Below, piece by piece: positions 57,654 through 64,000 of a stretch of DNA of 64,000 nucleotides; the first letter of the stretch is position 1; each line of letters starts with the position of its first letter. The stretch is from Amyelois transitella. Taxonomy: Eukaryota > Arthropoda > Insecta > Lepidoptera > Pyralidae. The notes beneath the pieces are model-generated. The model did no database searches. It saw nothing but the letters and a program-made list of their open reading frames with translations, and was not told the DNA's origin. The stretch covers positions 6,749,501-6,813,500 of the forward strand of contig NC_083505.1 of assembly GCF_032362555.1 (NCBI RefSeq), read 5' to 3'. A program made the translations under genes and the position numbers.

Positions 57654-58335
57654 CCTCTCAGATGCTAAGCGCCCGTACTACCGAGACAGAACTAGAACTG
57701 CGGCGGATTTGAACGAAAAATTAAGCGCGCGACTTGTTTCAGAATTTGATGAAAATATAGGAATATTTCCTTTGAAGTTCATAAAACACTTTTGTACAGT
57801 CAAAGCTATATATGTATGTATTGAGTATTGTAACACCATATTATAGCAAATAAATTAATTTCATTTTACTTTATTAGACCTTTAGTTACAACTTTCAACA
57901 AAAAAACTTGCGCGATCCATAGTAGTCTTATTTCCACATTATAACCACATAAAATTAGTTTTTAGGTATTATATGATCAAGATGAACATCATATTTATCT
58001 TATTTTTAATAAATAACACAGTTTTTGCAATTAAATTATGTTATTTCTTTCAAAAATCCAATATTTTTCAAAATAAATCTCTCCAGGTCACGCACTTTTG
58101 AAACAGGGTCTGTTTTAAACTGATTTTCAACAATTTTTATTTTATACTAACAGTGTAATTTCTGTTGTCTGTGGTTGCTGAGTATGTTTGGGATGTAAAT
58201 TAAACAATTTTAAACCATAACGATATGTATTTTAAGCTTAAAATCGAGTTTTAAGTTGTCTCGGACAGTTGGCGCACATGTGCGCCACAGCAGATTACGG
58301 TATTGGCGCATATATGCGCCACAGCAGCTGAGAGG
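57654..58335. mobile_element. piggyBac-like MITE nested in hAT copy B (TTAA target)
   Basis: 682 bp bounded by TTAA on both sides (57650-57653, 58336-58339), beginning CCTCTCAGATGCT and ending AGCAGCTGAGAGG, giving about 13-bp inverted ends with one mismatch. Copy A keeps the undisturbed site with a single TTAA. TTAA duplication and a CC-starting end are the marks of piggyBac-type transposition. No transposase is encoded; one short open frame at its left end is not recognisable. Confidence 0.87.
58269..58327 (+). repeat. Two palindromic subterminal repeats in the piggyBac-like MITE
   Basis: Two 25-bp direct repeats, 58269-58293 and 58303-58327, read TTGGCGCA-YATR-TGCGCC followed by ACAGCAG. 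Each contains a near-perfect 16-bp palindrome (GGCGCAYATRTGCGCC). They sit only at the right end, 9 bp apart and 8 bp from the terminus, the place expected for transposase-binding sites. Confidence 0.85.
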
Positions 58336-58622
58336 TTAAATTAATCATAAATAAACTGTTTTAAGAGCATGGAAAGAATGCACAGATGGCGTTAATGTAA
58401 TATTATGGAGCTATGATAGTATTCTTTGGCAGTTTGCGTTCCGGGCTCCAAGCCAGAAGACAAAAACGTAATGTCGGAGTGCATTTATTGTATGATTATA
58501 AAAATCGATTTTTAATCGATTATTAATTTTAAAAAAATCACATACAAAAATCGATTTTTACTTTAAAAAAAATCGATTTTTAATCGATTTTTTCCATAAT
58601 CGATTTTTTTTTCACATTCCTA

Positions 58623-58876
58623 GCTGTGGGTGGCTGGCTCAGCCTGGCTGACTGGCTCTCACGATCGGGCTGACTTGACTGGTTGTCGTCATAAAATTGA
58701 GAAGTATTTGTGTACATATTTACTTGTAAACTAAAAAACAGTACAGTCTACGCAGTTCATTAAATCTGAAATTTATTACCTGCTTATTTAATACGACAAA
58801 CATTGACCTTTATTAAAAAAATTGGTTTGTATCTACGAACCAGTTGTGGAATGGAGATGTGAATTATTTCTCGATT
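58623..58876 (+). promoter_or_regulatory. kat80 proximal promoter and leader
   Basis: 254 bases between the right end of the inserted hAT element and the kat80 ATG. The first 65 bases are GC-rich and rich in GGCTG/CTGGCT words; the rest is AT-rich. No TATA box or initiator stands out. The transposon therefore sits right at the upstream edge of this promoter. Confidence 0.35.
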
Positions 58877-61800
58877 ATGGATTCAATAAGGAGATCATGG
58901 AAACTACGTAAGTGATATTTACAAATGATACTTAATTTTATTTACCCCTGTCAATTATTTCCTTATAATTGTGTTCGTTTCAGAGGAATTTGTCGCTCAC
59001 AAGGCGAATGTCAATTGCTTGGCAATGGGACACAAATCAAACCAAGTGTTAGCAACTGGAGGTGATGACAAAAAAGTTAATCTTTGGGCTATCGGTAGAC
59101 AAAGTTGTTTAATGGTAATATTAATATATAGCTTTCAGATAGTAAGTATCATTGATTTCATGCATAAATATTCATAGATTACTTACATATATTACAGAGT
59201 TTAAGTGGTCACACAACTCCTGTGGAATGTGTTTGTTTCGGACATTCGGAAGATTTGGTATGTGCAGGCTCACAGACTGGGGCTTTAAAAATCTGGGACT
59301 TAGAAGCTGCAAAGTTGTTAAGAACTTTCACTGGGCACAAGGGAGCTGTTAAATGTATGGACTTTCATCCTTACGGTGATTACTTGACAACTGGATCTTG
59401 TGACAGCAATATTAAGCTCTGGGATACAAGAAAGAGAGGTTGTATTGTGACATACTCAAGTCACCGACTTGCTGTCAATAGCCTCCAATTCAGTCCTGAT
59501 GGGCAGTGGATAGCATCAGCTTGTGAAGATGGTTAGTGAACAAATATATAATATAACAAAATTGTTATGTCACAAAAGATTTACATTTATAATTTCAGAT
59601 TTTGAAAAATTCTTGACAGCTTAGCCTCTATTGAGTACTACTCTTTTGCATTATTGGTACAACTTTAGTTCATTGAATTCTTATTTAAAGCCAACATCTA
59701 CAGAAACAGATGATATACGTTATTTTTTCAACAATAATTATTTTTAAAGGACTTGTAAAAGTGTGGGATGTGCGTGTTGGCAAAGTACTGCAAGAGTTCA
59801 TGGAGCATACGGCTGCAGTCACCAGTGTCAAGTTTCACCCACACGAGTTCTTGCTAGCAAGCTGTGGCACAGACAGGACTGTCAACTTTTGGGATATGGA
59901 GAAATTCCAATTGGTTTCAAAGTTTGAAAAAGATAACACATCGATTCGGTAAGATTGAAATTTTCAGATACTATCTAAATAAGTAATAATTATCTATATA
60001 ATAATTTTCACAAAAATCTGTTCAAAATAATTGGCTGTTATTGATAAGTGAGTTGACTGCCTTTTTCTGTCTACAGAAAAAAAAAGTTAATTTGTTACTA
60101 CATTTACAATATCACCTGTGTTTTGTAAACATTTCTATTTGATTTATTTATTCAAATAATTTATTATGTTCTTTAAATAATAAATTATTTGAATGACCAC
60201 AGCATTACTGTGTTTATTTAATCACAGGTAGGTATATCTCAGTATTTTTTTTATTTTTTCAGACAAATGGTATTTAGTGATGATGGAACAACTCTTCTTG
60301 GTTGTGGAAATGATGGACTCCATGTGGTTGGTTGGGAACCAATCCGAACACTCGACACTGTTCATGGACACTGGGGCCAAATTCATGATATAACTGTGGC
60401 ACAGACACAACTTGTAAGATTTTTTTTCTCTTATGAATCATATTTTCCTTTTACAATTTTTGAACACTGCTTAAATACTTATTTTGCACAAGCATTGGGG
60501 CAGGTAATTTGAATTATCTTTAAAAAGAAAGTAACTAGATAAAATGCAGTGCTATTTTAAAATTGTAATTTTCATTTAATTTTATAAAAATATAGCTGTA
60601 AAGTGCTTAGATCTTATTTATTTTTCTTCTTATTAACCTTATTTGGTATACCAAACATTACAGATCGCGGGGTCTTTTCATTCAACTTATGTGGTGTTAT
60701 CAGTTGTTGATTTGAATAAAGTTTATCCATTTGGAGGGCCTCCACCTGTGTCACAAACTGTTGTTAGAGATCTGTCGCCTTTTCAAAAAGGACACTCTGT
60801 AAGGAAGAGCTTTTCAAAGGAAAAACCAGCAAAAGAAGGTAACTATTTAATCACTATCCACATGATTTATTATATAATCCACAAAATACATTGCTTTATT
60901 CATAAATTGATTCAGCCATCATGTAGGACTCAAACAAGCTTGCATGCTGGTTTGTTATTGGAGATAAAATAATTAGTGTTTGCCAGTTGCTTCTCTTAAT
61001 ATGAAGATTGTTAAAGTCAATCAAGGGAAAAGCTAATATGAAATTGAAATTCCTGTGTTAGGTGATAGTCTAGCAACTGTCAATATTTGAAAGTCTGAAG
61101 TCTACATCCGACTGAATGTAGACTTTCAGTTTTTTCAAGACTTGGCTTTGATCTACCCGAAAGGGACAAAGTCGTGATTAAATATAAAAATCAAACACAC
61201 AAAATTTTTTTTTGTGTGTTTGTAAGGCAATAACTTTCCAACTGCTGGTCAGATTTCGATGAAATTTAAAAGGTATGTAGGATCTGTCTATACAATTTTC
61301 AGATTCATAAGGCAACAAAATTCGTTAAGTTGTTTTTGAGACAGGTATTCAAAATTTTGTAAAAAATTGAAAGTGTTCGCGAGGTCTAAATTCGCGACGA
61401 ACGATTAGTTAGTCTAATAAAATTTTATTTTAACAGTATTGCATAGATCGACGCTTCTAGATGAGAAAACTGCTGAAGAATCAACTTCAGGGACTGAAGC
61501 AGATGAGGATTCAGGTGCAGTTATATCCAATATTAATGACTACACTGAAATTTTCCGCCCTTCTAGAGCATGTAAGTAATGGCTTTTGAAAGGAGATGAA
61601 TGAAATTATGAAAAATGTAAAAATATAGCACTATGTATCTACTTCTTTAAAAATGTCAATTAAAACATTATTTCTAATATTACAGTAATGCGCACTCCAC
61701 CCCCTGCTACGAGTTTATCATCTGAGGATTATTCAATTTCAAGTAAGCTTATCCCATATATTGGAAACTGGTTGTAAATAAATACTACTATTTTAGATAG

Positions 61801-63904
61801 ATCTACAATGTATAAATAAACATGATAAACAACATAAATTTCAATTGCCTGATTTGGATTTAAAACATTACCCAGAACTGGAATCAAACATCGGTACATT
61901 CCGGGCTCATTCTCACGAAAGCCATGACAAATAGAAACTCAGGCTAGTAATTAGTCGTTTACGTTACGACGTTTTGAAATTATGAACAGTAGTACAGTAT
62001 TACCACGTTTGTAACTCTTATGTTATTCTTATATTTTAAGTTTAATGAAATAGTAATATGATTGTTATTTTATTGAGTTTTCATTCGGTTTAAGTTGATT
62101 CGGCGATAGGTTGCGCTTTGACCTAAAAAAGTGAAACTACTGTACTTTTTTATCACCTTAAATTTTTAATAACAGCTACTTTTTTTTTAATTTTCGTTGT
62201 AAGGTCACGAGTCGACCGTAAAGCTGGAAAGCGGCGTGGGCACCTCGCTGCGGGAACTGATGCTGGAGGCGCCGCCGCAGCGACCGCGCCCAGACTACTC
62301 CCGCATACCCACCTCCACTAAAGACTACGCCGTTGAGAAGAAAAACGAAATATTCACAAGTAAGTCATGTTGAGAGGATGAATGAAAACAGGAAAACAAA
62401 AAAAAATTAAAGGTAAATACACTAGTGTAAATGAGAACGCGGTACGCCAAGACAAACACACCTTAAACAAATCGAGTACCTATGGTAAAATGTCAGTTCA
62501 AGAGCAAGTAAAAAAAATGAATACTAATCAAGCAAAAGAACTATGCAAGTGTTTACATGTACTTACTTCATCCAGCCTACCCATCCGGGAAAGAGGCGTA
62601 ATACATGTGTCTGTTGTTTATGTTCATTGACATCAGGGCAACAGTATTATTCGAATGAAGATGACCCAGGATTCTGTACAAAACTAACCAGCATTGTGGG
62701 TGGTTACAATACTAATGTCCAGTTATTGTTATTCACGGTTTTTTTTATAAGTATCATATTATACTTTTCATTATAACACTTAAGTGTTAGTGAATTTAGA
62801 CCCATGCAAGTCGCCTATATTACAAAAATTAAGTTTAAAATCATGCTTCATACTCGTTAAACACCTCAGTTACTAATCGTATCTAATGGTGTGGTTTTAA
62901 AATTAAAAAGAGTATGAGTAAATACTCATAATATTGAAATTAATATTACATTGCTTATTTATCTAACTCAGGGGTGATGGACTCGGCTAAGGAAAATAAC
63001 GCCTTTACGTCGACGCAAACCACCGCAGTTCGCGATTACGTCAGCAGCGCGCTTTCGACCTCCACGCTTAACCGCCATAACTCATATAAAGAAACGAAAT
63101 CGCCAGATCTAAGTAAGTTAAAAATCTACATTCATGAATACACTCTAAGCCGTGCCGCTCTTTCTGTCACAGTTTGATAAAAACGATGTAATATGTGGTT
63201 TACGGATGGGATATTTCTTTTTGTTGGAATGTTGTGATGTGAAAGAAGATGTAAGTAGTAACAGGAATAGAAAAGGGTATATTAAGATAGTTTGGTCATG
63301 AGGTTGGAGCGAAAGGTTGGAGCGGGAAGGCCTAGACGAACGTATCTTGATCAAATTAAGAACGTCCGCACGAAGAGAATTATGAATGTGGATGGCGAAA
63401 GAAGTATAACCGGGAAAAAGGCGTGATTTTATTGATGTATGTATATTTCTTTTTAAATGAGTATTTAAATTAGGGTTTATTTGTAAATTCTGATGATATC
63501 ATAGTAATATAAATAAAATAAGACATTAGAAATGCAATTGGTTTGATGGTTTGGTTATGTCGAGAGGATGAATGAAAGCAGGTTCACTAAGTGTGATAGG
63601 ATATGTTTTATCCTTTCTCTTTCTATGTATTTGAGGCAAACGGAAGTGTTAAAAAAGAGTGATGACTACTTCTATAGTATTATATTACCCCTAATTCTAT
63701 GATAAATATAGAAAACAGTATCTAAGATGTCACATTTTCTAAATAAAATTTTACTTTTCTTTTCTTAAGAAAAATAATAACATACCCTAATATTTCAGCA
63801 AATTCTACAAACCTACGCCAAAGTAATAGCGAGATGGCACTAGGTCCTGCATCTTTAGGCCCAAGATCTCTATCATTTACAAGAATACCGAATGATAGTG
63901 CGAG
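58877..63904 (+). CDS. kat80 (KATNB1): Katanin p80 WD40-repeat subunit B1, N-terminal 538 codons (gene runs out of window)
   Basis: Regulatory subunit of the microtubule-severing ATPase katanin; it targets p60 to centrosomes, spindles and axonal microtubules. Eleven exons are visible: 58877-58907, 58984-59114, 59198-59531, 59750-59948, 60263-60413, 60664-60838, 61437-61571, 61686-61742, 62204-62359, 62972-63112, 63799-63904. All have GT-AG borders and compatible phases. The start gives [16 protein letters not shown], matching the conserved WKLQE-VAH opening. Six WD40 repeats follow (about residues 17-270) with dipeptides such as [35 protein letters not shown] and VVGWEP. After that comes a low-complexity Ser/Thr/Pro linker including [11 protein letters not shown]. 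The C-terminal con80 domain that binds p60 is not in the window. Introns 6, 9 and 10 hold SINE and RTE fragments. Very confident. Confidence 0.96.
61059..61190 (+). mobile_element. SINE-like fragment in kat80 intron 6
   Basis: GGTGATAGTCTAGCAACTGT, TTCAGTTTTTTCAAGACTTG and AAAGTCGTGATTAAATAT match the 3' half of the family. Confidence 0.5.
62361..62616 (+). repeat. RTE 3'-end fragment in kat80 intron 9
   Basis: Starts with GTCATGTTGAGAGGATGAAT, matching the RTE near 41682, and ends with CTACCCATCCGGGAAAGAGG, matching the RTE near 41929. The middle is diverged. Open frames here are relics, not kat80 exons. Confidence 0.65.
63226..63440 (+). repeat. RTE 3'-end fragment in kat80 intron 10
   Basis: Matches RTE 41620-41965 with internal deletions: GTTGTGATGTGAAAGAAGAT, GGCCTAGACGAACGTATCTT and GGCGTGATTTTA...TATGTATAT at the end. 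Confidence 0.75.
63546..63597 (+). repeat. Short RTE fragment in kat80 intron 10
   Basis: GAGAGGATGAATGAAAGCAG and following bases match the RTE near 41690; a second, separate fragment about 100 bases after the previous one. Confidence 0.6.
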
Positions 63905-64000
63905 GTAAGTTGAGGTTTACCGAAATTACATTCATAATGAGAATCTTTTTGTGCATTAAATTAAGTTAATTAGCTTAGGATTTTGTTTTTTTTTTTTTGA

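Larger units (their letters stand above)
57288..58622 (-). mobile_element. hAT-type non-autonomous transposon, copy B
   Basis: Same family as copy A, inverted. Ends TAGGGATGTGA and TCACATTCCTA, with a perfect 8-bp duplication GCTGTGGG at 57280-57287 and 58623-58630. It contains a nested TTAA element (57654-58335); without it the copy is about 649 bp, nearly the same as copy A. It lies between the divergent UPF0598 and kat80 start codons. Confidence 0.9.

Noticed and set aside
57654-57846. Coding remnant of a piggyBac transposase
   Set aside because: The short frame at the left end of the TTAA element shows no recognisable DDD-transposase sequence.
53600-63904. Functional cluster of crossbronx, UPF0598 and kat80
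   Set aside because: Proximity alone; the proteins act in different processes and no shared regulation is visible.

Overview
The window is lepidopteran (moth or butterfly) nuclear DNA. It is very AT-rich, with short introns in housekeeping genes and long repeat-filled introns in a developmental gene. It carries Lep1-type Helitron fragments (ends near TATACTAATATTATAAAG and GAAGTCGCGGGC...CTAG), the GTTCCCGGCACCAATA SINE-like family, and scattered TAGGTA-type runs. No prokaryotic, viral or CRISPR features were seen.

Layout. Positions 1-22,180 hold no convincing host gene. They contain SINE and Helitron fragments, a long foldback, a perfect 28-bp-arm hairpin, GC-rich patches that may be conserved non-coding elements, and a broken transposase-like gene on the minus strand (18.87-20.85 kb). 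Positions 22,482-32,034 (+) are a complete three-exon CBF-beta gene (Brother/Big brother type, partner of Runt/RUNX). Its first intron carries a mariner relic and a 2-kb inverted-repeat element that stops about 20 bp before exon 2. Its second intron opens with a decayed tandem copy of the end of exon 2. Positions 32-53 kb are a transposon-rich gap with an internally deleted pogo-like element, a near-complete RTE retrotransposon with one frameshift, the SINE-like family that shares both ends with this RTE, tandem and nested Lep1 Helitrons, a second RTE-type 3' end, and a CR1/L2-type LINE (minus) with an intact endonuclease/reverse transcriptase ORF.

The gene-dense end (53.6-64 kb) has three host genes: crossbronx/AKTIP (+, five exons, catalytically dead E2-like protein), a UPF0598 (C8orf82-type) gene (-, two exons) converging on it, and katanin p80/kat80 (+, eleven exons seen, running out of the window), which is divergent from UPF0598. 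The crossbronx-UPF0598 pair is bracketed by two oppositely oriented copies of one hAT-type non-autonomous transposon, each with its own perfect 8-bp target duplication. Each copy has been invaded by a different second element (a TA-duplicating one and a TTAA-duplicating piggyBac-like one), and each copy preserves the empty site of the other's insertion.

The host genes are not an obvious functional cluster: CBF-beta acts in transcription with Runx proteins, AKTIP in vesicle/dynein-adaptor complexes, katanin p80 in microtubule severing, and UPF0598 is an uncharacterised, probably mitochondrial protein. The most informative material is the transposon record. I did not see a wholly new system; the best candidates for new description are the reciprocal nested hAT pair, the 2-kb iteron-bearing element next to the CBF-beta exon, and the TTAA element with paired palindromic subterminal repeats.
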